A stretch of 64,000 nt of DNA from NCBI GenBank assembly GCA_963575745.1, contig CAUYUJ010014361.1:138896-202895 (forward strand), in the 5' to 3' direction. The notes under the pieces were generated by a model. The model searched no databases. It was given only the letters and a program-made list of their open reading frames with translations, and was not told where the DNA came from. Positions 31,181 to 41,883 of the stretch are shown piece by piece. Made by a program: the position numbers and the translations under genes. The DNA is from Prorocentrum cordatum. Its lineage: Eukaryota > Sar > Dinophyceae > Prorocentrales > Prorocentraceae. The stretch's first letter is position 1. Every line of letters starts with the position of its first letter.

Positions 31181-33262
31181 TCATGACGTCCGGATGCGTG
31201 GGTGTTCTGTGCGATACCTCAGCAGGTGCTGCGCCCAATCCTCCACGGAGACCTTCCAAGGCCGGCCAGGGCCCTCGTGGAGGTCTGCCACGCCCATGGG
31301 GAACTCCAGCGGGAAAGCCTTCACGAAGCGACCGCGGCTGTACGCCCCCGTCGGCTCCGGCCCCTGCCTCGCCCAGCCGTGCACGCACCGCTGCGCTGTC
31401 CGCACGGCGTCCGCCTCCTCGTCCACGGCGGCCCCGTCCTCCCGAAAAGCGCCCGTGTGCCGACCGCTGGCCCCGGCCTTCCAGCTCTCCGCGATGGTCA
31501 ACTCGCCGCGGAGGTCGTCCAGGATCGCCACGTCCGCGACGTCTACGCCCCCGTGCAAAGCCTCCCGGCCCATGTGCTCGCGGAGCCACGCCACGAGGTC
31601 GCGCGCGTGCACCGTGGCGCCTGCCGTGCCATCCTCACCCGCCGCCTGCGCCGCGTCCGCACGAACCCCCTCGGCCACCAGCCGCCCGAAGAGGTCCGCC
31701 ACGGTCTCGTCGTCGTCGGTCTTCAGCGGCGCGAGCTCGCCCTCGGGCGCCGGCTCCACGCGCGCCCGCCACTTCTGCACCCGCGCCCCCACCTCGAACT
31801 CCGTGCGTTCCAGCCACCTTTCGAAGGTCTCCGCGTCCACGAGCACGTCCTGCTCCTCCTGCTCCCACCCCGCCCGGCCCTCACCCTCCGCCTCCCCGGC
31901 TCCCCCCTCGTCCGCGGCCGCAGCCGGCCCCGCCGGCGCCTCGTCCGCCGGACCGACAGGAGTCACGCTGAAGCCGGCGGCAATGAACTGCTCCGGAGTC
32001 TCGGCGTTCACAGTGTGCGCGAGCCGCTCCTGCTTCGTCAGGGCCGCCGCCGCGCCTGCCTCCAGGCCCGCGCCGTCGACCTCCAACGGCGCGAATTCCA
32101 AGCGCATCTCCTCCTCGCTCATCACATGGAACATCCTTGGGTCGTAGTACTTGTGCATCGGCTCGAAATCGCTCCCGCCCAAGCGCCGCGGCTCACCCCC
32201 CTGCGGCGCGAAGGCGCACAAGGCCTGCAAGAGATTCGCCACGTAGTGCCAGCGCACCCACAAGCCCTCCAGGACGCCACGACCGCGCCCCACATTCCGC
32301 CGCAGCAGCAAGTGCAGCGGCACGTCCCGCGGGTGCCACGGCATGCGCACTCGGGGAGACACGTTCTGCGCGTGCTCCGAACCCGTCCCGCACGACCTCC
32401 GGCCCTCCTGCCCCGGGCCCCCGTACTCGTACTCCACCACAAGCATCCCGTCGGCCCTGCGCTCCAGAACGACCCCAGGGATCACGAGCCGCCCGCCCTC
32501 GTCCGTGGCGTACCTCTCCCGCTCCTCCGGCGTGGCACTCGTGGCCTTCCGCTCCGGGCGGTCCGGGTCCCGGATGTCCCCCAGCGCGCCCCGGCAGCTG
32601 TCCACCCTATCTCCAGGCCGAAAGTTCTTCAGCAGGTCGTGCCGCCGCGCGAACGCGAAAATGTCCTGCGGGAGCGAGAGCGTGTTCCGACGGAACTTCC
32701 GGAAGCCGCTGGCCGAGACGCGCACATAGCGCACCTGCATGTGCTCCAGCGCCACGAGCATCGCCTCCGTCACCGTGGCATTGTCGAAGAGCTCCTGCAA
32801 GTCGTCCCGCGGGAACCGGAAGCAAGGGTCCCTGTGGTTCTCGTGGGACCGCAGCGCCATGCCTACCGCCTCCCCCTGCCCCGCCGCTGCGCTAGCCCTC
32901 GCCGTCCGCTCGATCTCCAGCTGGCACCGGCGGCGCGTGCCGCGACACCGCAGTGCCGGGCCATCCTCCAAGGCGGGGTTCCCCGGCGCAGGCGGCAGCT
33001 CGTCCCAGCGCGCCACCTCCACGTTGCACGCCGCGCAGCCGGTGCGCCCCCGCTTCAGCACCTCCATGGCGTCCGCGACCTCCGCGGGCGGCTCGTACGC
33101 CGGGTGGAACGCTGGCACTCGAACTCCACGATCCGCGACAGCATCGCGTGCACCGCCTGCACGGCCCGCACGGACGCGCCCCGGAGGTTCAGGTCGTACT
33201 TCACCACGCGCACCGGCACCTTCTTCTTCGCGGGCACCACCACGTACTCCGGCCGCAGCCAA
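31181..33262 (-). pseudogene. Helitron Rep/helicase N-terminal fragment
   Basis: 693 open codons. A CAAC-type zinc-binding pair occurs near residue 76 (GCAACN). Residues about 158-205 (ELFDNATVTEAMLVALEHMQ, then LSLPQDIFAFARR) match the DUF6570-like region upstream of Helitron helicase-like domains. Residues 645-693 (RFVKAFPLEFPMGVADLHEG, then VSVEDWAQHLLRYR) match the start of the Helitron_like_N domain. The HUH nuclease with its two-histidine motif and the SF1 helicase should follow but are absent: the frame stops after EHPRIRTS. The true 5' part lies in another frame up to about 33350 (VDWLRPEYVVVPAKKKVPV, then VHAMLSRIVEFE), joining near 33115 through a one-base frameshift, so the ORF's apparent N-terminus (residues 1-48) is spurious. 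Family recognition is from memory of the domain patterns. The element cannot transpose by itself. Confidence 0.75.
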
Positions 33263-33350
33263 TCCACGAGCCCCCGATCGCCGCCGCGCCGCGCCGCCTC
33301 CCGCTTATCCGCACGGAAATCTAGCCGCGCACCAAATTGCGCACCAGTCC
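31181..33350 (-). mobile_element. Truncated Helitron (rolling-circle transposon)
   Basis: Coding remains of the N-terminal part of a Helitron Rep/helicase (see the ORF entry) with no HUH nuclease motif, no helicase and no visible terminal CTRR hairpin. The 3' part is missing; the frame ends at 31181, next to the AT-rich tract and the decamer array. Confidence 0.7.
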
Positions 33351-33738
33351 GCACAGACACCCCCGACAGCTGGACACTCCTGCAGGCTGCAGGCGGGCGG
33401 CGCAGCCCGGGCCAGCTGAGGGCGAACTGCCGCGCGGGGCCTGCAGGCCGCCGAAGAGCCCAGGGAACGCCACCACCGGGTCGTGGCGGTGCGCGCCGTG
33501 CTCCCAGGGAGCGGAGTCTAGAGGCCCCAGCCGGCGGACCCCTCAGGCCCCCCGAGAGTCGCTGCTGTCGTCGACAGCCGGGTACCCCCGGGGGTGCCGC
33601 CCGCTTCGCAGGGCGGCGGAGATGTCCGCCGACTCCCGACCACAGAGCGTCCGGGCGCGCGGGAGAGACTCGCGGCCGCCCGGAGGAGGAGCCCTCCCTC
33701 CCCCCTCTCCTCCGTCCCTCCCCCGGCATAGCAGGGGC
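33351..33738. other. GC-rich, no gene recognised
   Basis: Unique GC-rich DNA upstream of the Helitron fragment. Open frames exist on both strands because of composition, with no protein-like order and no repeat of note. Confidence 0.5.
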
Positions 33739-34010
33739 GCGCCCGCCTCGCTGGCGGGCACGAGACGAGCCACGCAAAATCCCCACATCCCTCCACTTCG
33801 AGCAGGCGCTGGCGGGGTGCGGGGGGGGGGCAGCAGGCCATGGGGGGTGAGCAGGGGGGGGTGCAGGCTCCGACGCGCCCGCCTCGCTGGCGAGCACGGG
33901 ACGGGCCACGCAAAATCCCCGCCTCTCTCCACTTCGGGCAGGCGCTGGCGGGGTGCGGGGGGGCAACAGGCCATCGGGGGGGGGGGGCGAGCGGGGGTGC
34001 AGGCGAGAGG
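33739..34010. repeat. 136-bp tandem duplication, two units
   Basis: Units at 33739-33874 and 33875-34010 both begin GCGCCCGCCTCGCTGGCG and share CCACGCAAAATCCCC, CAGGCGCTGGCGGGGTGCGG and a G run. They differ by scattered substitutions and G-run length. Confidence 0.85.
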
Positions 34011-34235
34011 CCCCAGAGGGGAGGGGGGGCCCCGACGGGCACTCGAGCTGCCACCCCCGGCCTCGTGAAGGGGGCTGGAAGGGCGTGCCCTCCTTTCCCC
34101 CTCGGAAGCGATGGGTGCCCCAGTCTCCCGAGGTCTCGCGCCTCTGCTCCCCCCTCCCCTTCACCTCACTCTACATGGGGTATATCGAGGGGGGGGTGAT
34201 TAACCTCCCGACTGAGCTTGCCCAATCTCGCCCCC

Positions 34236-34400
34236 TCCGTCCTCCTCCCCCTCCTCATCCTCATCCTCTTCCTCCTCCTCCTCCTCCTCCTCCTCCCTCC
34301 TCCTCTTCCCTCCTCCTCCTCCTCCTCCTCCTCCCCCCTCGTCCTCCTCCTTCTCCTCCTCCTCCTCCTCCTCCTCCTCCTCCTCCTCCTCTTCCTCCAA
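34236..34400 (+). repeat. (CCT)n microsatellite
   Basis: Mostly CTCCTCCTC with a few CCCCTC interruptions. The acidic, Arg- or Pro-rich frames across it are artefacts of the repeat. 34401-34649 is unique sequence without a recognisable gene. Confidence 0.9.
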
Positions 34401-34649
34401 TCCCCCCTCCACCCGTGCCCCGTCACCCCGATGATGCCCCGCCGACCATCCCTGCATCCTCCCTGCCAGGTTCTGCCCTCGAAGGTCGAGGGTGGAGGAG
34501 GGAATTGGGCATTCCCAAACATTTTGGTGGCATGCCTCTGGGAGGATTTCCGGGCCTCCCCGAGGCCTCTGCGGATCTCTGGGTGACCCGGCCCGCGTGG
34601 CACGTGCGAGAACCCGCCCCCTGCCTCTGCCCCGCTCGCCCACTCACCT

Positions 34650-35255
34650 CGTGGGGGGGAAGGGACGGGCTTGGCGCGGGCAGCGACCGCTACGCGCCAG
34701 AGAATGTGAAGCAACCTCCCGACGCCGTTTCCTGAGGACCCCTGGGGACCCTTGGGGGGTCTGGGGCCGCGGCTCCAGCGGGCGGTCTCGCCCTGGGAGG
34801 CCCTCGCCACAGATCGTCGGCCCTGGAGGGGGAGCACCCCGTGCTGCCTCGCGGCACGGCTTCCGGGGGCTCCGAGGGGACTGGTCTCTGCGCGGGACTG
34901 GGGTCTGGCCGCCTACTTCGTGGAGCTCATGCCTGGGAGTTCGCCTGAAGCCCTCGAGACCGACGCGTCACAGGAACACCGGCGCCCGATCGGCGGGACC
35001 CATTCGGCTTGTACCATTTAAGCTCTCGTCCTCCTCCCACTCCTAGCCCTCATCCTCCCTCCTTCCCTCTCCACGCCTGAGTTCGGGTAGGAATGCATTT
35101 ACGCGAAATCCACTGACCGCTGAAGCAACCGCTACGGCCGCGGCACGAGATCATTGGGCCAGCAAGCTGCAGAAGCCAACCGCCTGGAGGCCGAGGTGGA
35201 CAACCCGAGCCCTGAGCCTCGAAGAAACAGCAGGCGCGGGCCCCTGGATCGCCAC
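34650..35255. repeat. Segmental duplication part A, copy 1
   Basis: Matches 48715-49245: shared blocks include ACCGCTACGCGCCAGAG, GGCCCTCGCCA-AGATCGTCG, GTGGAGC-CATGCCTGGGA, CAGGAACACC-GCGCCC and CAACC-CCTGGAGGC. Divergence is substantial, with substitutions and small gaps. No gene is recognised in either copy. Confidence 0.8.
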
Positions 35256-35384
35256 CCTCCTCCTCCTCCTCCTCCTCCCCCTCCTCCTCCTCCTCCTCCT
35301 CCTCCTCCTCCTCCGCCTCCGCCTCCGCCTCCGCCTCCGCCTCCGCCTCCGCCTCCGCCTCCGCCTCCGCCTCCTCCTCCTCAG
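35256..35384 (+). repeat. (CCT)n-(CCG CCT)n microsatellite
   Basis: A run of CCTCCT turns into CCTCCG repeats. It lies where the second duplication copy carries the 90-bp satellite. Confidence 0.9.
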
Positions 35385-36510
35385 CTCAAGGGAAAAAAGG
35401 CGGCCGCGCGTAGACCTGGAGCCATGATGCCCGACCGGATCCAATATAACATATCGGACGCTCTGGCCGTATCGCATCAGGGCGTCCACAGCGGGTCGGG
35501 CCGCCCCCGTCGTGCCGGGTCGCTCGGGTCGAGTTGTATGCCTGAGAATGCGCCCTGATAGATCCACCGATCGCTTCGACAGCTATGGCAGCACCTTTGG
35601 AGTCAGCAGGGATATGCACCCACGCCACATCGCTGCACGTGCGCTGTATGCACTGGGACTCAAAGATTCAGGGCCACCTGCGGCAACGTTCTGGTTGGCG
35701 CAGGGAATGGGACCTGCCGCTTGCCCACGAAGAGCGCTGGCTTGAAGATGTCGGGGACTGCATCACACATCACAGGGCTGTTCTGATAGCGCTCGATGTT
35801 CGCCGTCAAGCCCTGCGTGTGCGACATGCTCGCCTGGCAGACCTTCGTGGAGGAGCGCGACCACCGGTTGTAGCCGTCGAAGACCTCGACCAACCGCTGA
35901 AGATGCTCCACGGCAACCATGTTGACAAAAGAATAGCCCTTGCACAGCCCTCGCTTGAAGTCGATCGGGACGTACACGAAATCGTATCCATCAACCCTCT
36001 TGGGAGCGCAAGGCTGCGGATAATGAATCCGGACAGCTGTGCTGTTATTTATCGTGCGTTTCGCGTCGTGTCACTTGCATATCCGAGCCTGTCTCTGCTA
36101 TGCTGTCTACTAGGGGGGGGGGCTGTGACATGTGAAAACGCGTGTGCGACATTCGGCTGTCCCCCTCCCCCTTTCACCCTCCCCCCCTGGGGTGCAAAAT
36201 CCGATAAGAGGGGGTGCGGGTACGAGCTCGTCAAGGTACCCACGAGGCCATCGCAGCCTCCAAGTCCAGTCTTCGTGGCCGCCAAAATGCCCCCACGACG
36301 AAGAGGCCTCCGGAGCAGCCGAGATGGCCTGAAGACCACCCACGGCGCCCCAAGAGGGCCCCCACAGGGCCCGAAAGAAGGCTTCAAGCGGCAACGCGCT
36401 TGACGTGCCATACGTTTTTCACATAGTTTCGGGTCCGGTTTTCCGAATCCTGAAAATTCAAAGCGGCCCGAAAGGTCCCCAAACCCAGCCCAAAACGGCC
36501 CAAAAGGCCC
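35385..36510. repeat. Segmental duplication part B, copy 1
   Basis: Matches 52615-54100 from AAAGGCGGCCGCGCGT through AGATCCACCGATCGCTTCGA, the RRM exon, GTGCTGTTATTTATCGTGC, TATGCTGTCTACTAGGGG and CCGAATCCTGAAAATTC. The second copy has an extra ~390 bp. Confidence 0.85.
35660..36070 (-). CDS. Mei2-like RRM_2 domain, C-terminal half (probable last exon)
   Basis: The frame is open from a TGA at 36073-36071 to a stop at 35660. It reads DGYDFVYVPIDFKRGLCKGY then SFVNMVAVEHLQRLVEVFDGYN, a linker, KVCQASMSHTQGLTANIERY, QNSPVMCDAVPDIFKPALF and VPFPAPTRTLPQ. This is the second half of the Mei2-type RRM: the YDF-YLPIDFK strand, the GY-FVN RNP-like strand, and the KV---S-A--QG----I-----NS signature. 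Mei2-like proteins bind RNA and control meiosis or development in other eukaryotes. The first half (TTAMLRNLPCGFT to GFAG) is missing here but is found on the same strand at 46358 and above. An AG at 35998-35997 in the correct phase could be the splice acceptor. No disabling change is visible in this copy. Confidence 0.7.
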   Translation of the reverse strand, partial: HDAKRTINNSTAVRIHYPQPCAPKRVDGYDFVYVPIDFKRGLCKGYSFVNMVAVEHLQRLVEVFDGYNRWSRSSTKVCQASMSHTQGLTANIERYQNSPVMCDAVPDIFKPALFVGKRQVPFPAPTRTLPQVALNL

Positions 36511-36532
36511 CCAACCGCACGAGCAGCGGCAA

Positions 36533-37627
36533 CGCACACACACACACGCACACACACACACACAAACCCACACAAACCCACACACACACACACACGCAAA
36601 CACACACACACACCCACACACCCACAAACACACACCCACACACACGAACATACCCACACACCCACACCCACACCCCCACACCCACACCCACACACCCACA
36701 CCCACACACCCACACCCAAACCCACACCCAAACCCACACCCACACCTACACCCACACCCACCCCCAACACCCACACCCCCCACACCCACCCCCCACACCC
36801 ACAACACCCACACCCACAACACCCACACCCACGCCCACGCCCACGCCCACGCCCACACGCACACGCACGCGCACACGCACACGCGCACGCACACGCACAC
36901 GCACAGGCACAGGCAAAGCACAGGCATAGGCACAGGCACAAGCACAAGCACGCGCACAGGCACAGGCACAGGCACAGGCACCGGCACAGGCACAGGCACA
37001 GGCAGAGGCACAGGCACAGGCACAGGCACATGCACACGCACAGGCGCACACACGCGCACACGCACGCGCACACGCGCACGCGCACGCGCACGCGCACGCG
37101 CACGCGCACGCGCACGCGCACGCGCACGCGCACGCGCACGCGCACGCGCACGCGCACGCGCACGCGCACGCGCACGCGCACGCGCACGCGCACGCGCACG
37201 CGCACGCGCACGCGCACGCGCACGCGCACGCGCACGCGCACGCGCACGCGCACGCGCACGCGCACGCGCACTCGCACACGCACGCGCACACGCACACGCA
37301 CACGCACACGCACACGCACACGCACACGCACACGCACACGCACACGCACACGCACACGCACACACGCACGCACACGCACACGCACACGCACACGCACACG
37401 CACACGCACACGCACACGCACACGCACACGCACACGCACACGCACACGCACACGCATACACACACACGCACCCACGGCCACACCCACACCCACACCCACA
37501 CACCCACGCACACACACACACACCCACACCCCCACACACGCACACGCAGACACGCACACACACGCACACACGCACACACACGCGCACACGCGCGCACACA
37601 CACGCACACACACACACACACACACAC
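36533..37627 (+). repeat. CA/CACG/CGCACG microsatellite, 1.1 kb
   Basis: Zones follow each other: CACACC and CACCCA repeats to about 36830, CAGGCA repeats 36895-37045, pure CGCACG about 37070-37270, CGCACA about 37280-37455, then mixed CACACG. Open frames on both strands (Thr/His/Arg or Cys/Val runs) are artefacts. Confidence 0.95.
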
Positions 37628-38060
37628 TTGCCAGGTCAAGAGACCATCAGTCACCCTGAGACCTGTATTAAGCGAATTGTGAGGAATGCTATAGGATTCG
37701 ATGTTGTAGTCGCCGACGGTGTCTATGATGCCATGGCCCCTATGGTGTCGCCGACGATGGACCCTGTGCTACGCAATCGAATTCGAAGTACGTCAATTTC
37801 TGTAGGACCAGCTCCCGCCCCTCATCCGGACACGCTGCCATGGCCCCTATGGTGTCGCCGACGATGGGCCCTGTGCTACACAATCGAATTGAAGGTGCGT
37901 TAATTTCCGTATTGCCAGCTCCCGTCCCTCATTAGGACACGCCGCTGACGGGGGCGCCGCGGTTCGGCTCACTGCTGGCCAAACCAGCGAAGGGCGTGCC
38001 GACGCCGTGGTTGCGCATTGAAAATCGCGTCCGTTCTACTGTGCGCGCGGGCTGGTCGAA
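37625..38060. repeat. 430-bp dispersed repeat, copy 1
   Basis: Begins ACTTGCCAGGTCAAGAGACC right after the CA tract and matches 39592-40045. Inside it a 107-bp unit is present twice (from 37731 and 37838), starting CCATGGCCCCTATGGTGTCG. No gene seen. Confidence 0.85.
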
Positions 38061-38846
38061 TTACGCTACGCCCCGTGGACACAGGGGTTGCCTCTGGCAT
38101 GGGGCCTCGAAGCCCCGAACCAGGAAGAACGAGCGGGGTGCCAGACGAGCGCGCCCCCTGCCTGGGCAACGATGCCTCCTGAAAGTGGACAACTGCCTAA
38201 GCCGATGCGCATCCTGCTAGCAATCGCGCCTGGCCTGCGCGCTGAAGTGCGCGTGAGGCGGCGACGCGGACAAGGGGGGGGGCATGGCATGGGCCCGACG
38301 GCATGACTATACATTGTGAGTTGCTTGTGAGATTAAGTCGGGAATTTGCGGATGAACATCATTTTGACGGGCCGTTGTGAAGTGCGTCGAAGAAATCGCC
38401 GTCGACGCCGTCGAAGTCCGTGGAAAGCGCTCGCGTCGCTGGAAAAAATCAGAAATTCCTGATGGGGATGTGCGACGGCAGGAGGAGAGGATGGGGGGGG
38501 GGGGCAATGAAGTGCCCCGCCACGACGTCGAAGAGGCCGGTCACGTTCTTGCCCGCGGCCCCGACTACGACGCCGCCCCCGCGGCCGTCGACGGAGGGAA
38601 AAGGCAGCGTAGGTAGGTGAAGATCCGGGCGCCCCGACGGCGCATCGGCAAAAACGGTGCTGCGCAAATGAACGATGGCATTGTGCTGTCACATTCGGCA
38701 ACAAACCGATCGGCTGTGACATTGTGCTGGCTGCTTCGTTGAGACTGCGGGAGGTCGGGCACGAAGAAATACACGTCCGCGGCGGGTGTCAAGATGCGTT
38801 CGCGCTGCTCCACTGGCCGTGGAAATTCCCCGCTCGGCGTGGCCAC

Positions 38847-38877
<31 letters not shown>

Positions 38878-39591
38878 CGCGACGAAGGGGGGGAAGGGCG
38901 GGGCGAAAGAAAGCGAGGAAGACGACGCGGGAAATCGACAGGGAGGGAAGGAGGGAACAGGGAAGGGGGACGACGAACACGACCGAGACCACGACGACGG
39001 CCCGTCTGTGAAGCAGACAAAAACGCGGAACGCCCCAACCGCGCCTAAGGCTCCACATTGCGTGATGCGCACGCGGCGACGCCAAAAACGGCATGGGGAA
39101 CGACGACGACAGCGACGAGAACAATCGCAACGACCAGCGGCAAGACAAAGCGAGGAGAGAGTACCAGGAGGCGGAAGGTGAAAGCATGGCGCGCCACTAG
39201 TGGTTGATCGTGCGCGCAACGCTGCCCGCGCGGAACAATGCCCGACCATGGGAGACGCGCGGGTGGAGTCGGCAGGCCCAGACCGGAGGCCCCGGGATTC
39301 CGCGCTGCACAACTGCACAAACGAAGACTGCAAGATTGCTGCAATATTGGGGCATGAGTTTGGGCGGGGAACGCTTGGGGGAGGGAAGAAGAGAACAGAG
39401 CGACGCGGGGCGAGAGGGCGAAAACAAGAGGGGCAGAAGCAGAGGGAGTGCCCGCGCGGAGCAAAATCAGCAGGCTGCCGCACAAGCTGATTGCAAGGCT
39501 TTTTTGAAGGGGCCGCGAAGCGGTTCATGGACATTCGCGGTAGCAGCGAAAGAATGCCCTGGATCCCTGGAGCACGCCGGAGCGCGTCCGA
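38061..39591. other. GC-rich interval, no gene supported
   Basis: Contains CGACGACGACGG-type triplets near 38845-38890 and many overlapping frames on both strands. A few short stretches (for example VEEIAVDAVEVRGKRSRRWK near 38380-38440, plus strand) look protein-like but are too short and lack context. Confidence 0.4.
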
Positions 39592-40045
39592 CACACTTGC
39601 CAGGTCAAGAGACCATCAGTCCCCCTGCCCTGAGACCTGTATTAAGCGCGTTGAAAGGAATGCTATAGGATTCGATGTTGTAGTCGCCGACGGTGTCTAT
39701 GATGCCATGGCCCCTATGGTGTCGCCGACGATGGACCCTGTGCTACGCAGTCGCATTAAAGGTACGTCAATTTCTGCATGGCCAGCTCCCGTCCCTCATC
39801 AGGACACGCTGCCATGGCCCCTATGGTGTCGCCGACGATGGGCCCTGTGCTGCACAGTCGAATTTAAGGTGCGTCAATTTCTGTATTGCCAGCTCCCGTC
39901 CCTCATTAGGACACGCCACTGACGGGGGCGCCGCGTTTCGGCTCACTGCTGGCCAAATCAGCGATGGGCGTGCCGACGCCGTGGTTGCGCATTGAAAACC
40001 ACGTCCGTTCTACTGCGCGCGCGGGCAGGTCGAATTACGCCGCCC
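39592..40045. repeat. 430-bp dispersed repeat, copy 2
   Basis: Matches 37625-38060, including the duplicated 107-bp inner unit (from 39705 and 39812), with about 5-10 percent differences and a small insertion CCCTGC after the AGACCATCAGT motif. It runs into a CA-rich tract on its right, whereas copy 1 has a CA-rich tract on its left. Confidence 0.85.
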
Positions 40046-40079
40046 CCCTTGGACACGCGCGCCCTTGCGCGCCGGCGCA

Positions 40080-40590
40080 TTGCACGCACCTCAACACTTA
40101 CGCACTTACACGCGTACACACTTACACACAACGCACCGCGCACAGTCACGCCCCCGCCCCCCCCACGCACGCACGCACGCACGCACCCTTGCGCATTTGC
40201 GCGAAGTTGCACACTTACACGCTTATGCGCACATGCAACGCACACAGAACCACGCCCACGCCCACACGCACGCGCGCGCACGCACACACACGCCAAAATA
40301 CATGCACACACGCCCACGCCCACGCACGCGCACACGCGCACATCAAAACGCACGCACCACACACGCGACACACATAGCACGCACACTACAAACAACAACA
40401 CACACACAACGCACAACACACACACAACACATAATACATGTAACACACCAACAAACAGCACAATCCATACATACGCAACACACACAACACACAACACACA
40501 CAGCATCCACACACACGCACTCACACAGACACACGCACACACACACACACACACTTCACACAGGCACACAGACACTCACCCACACGCGCA
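40080..40590 (+). repeat. CACA/CACG-rich tract
   Basis: Irregular CACACG, CACGC and CACAACAC repeats. Frames across it are His/Thr-rich or Cys/Val-rich artefacts. Confidence 0.9.

Positions 40591-41882
<1,292 letters not shown>

Positions 41883-41883
<1 letters not shown>

Noticed and set aside
31202-33850. 882-codon plus-strand frame opposite the Helitron fragment
   Set aside because: It is the antisense of a GC-rich coding frame. The minus strand has recognisable Helitron motifs; the plus strand gives only Arg/Pro/His-rich sequence.
36049-37654. Frames of 300-520 codons across the CA/CG tract
   Set aside because: Runs of Cys-Val, Cys-Ala or Thr-Arg come directly from the hexamer repeats.
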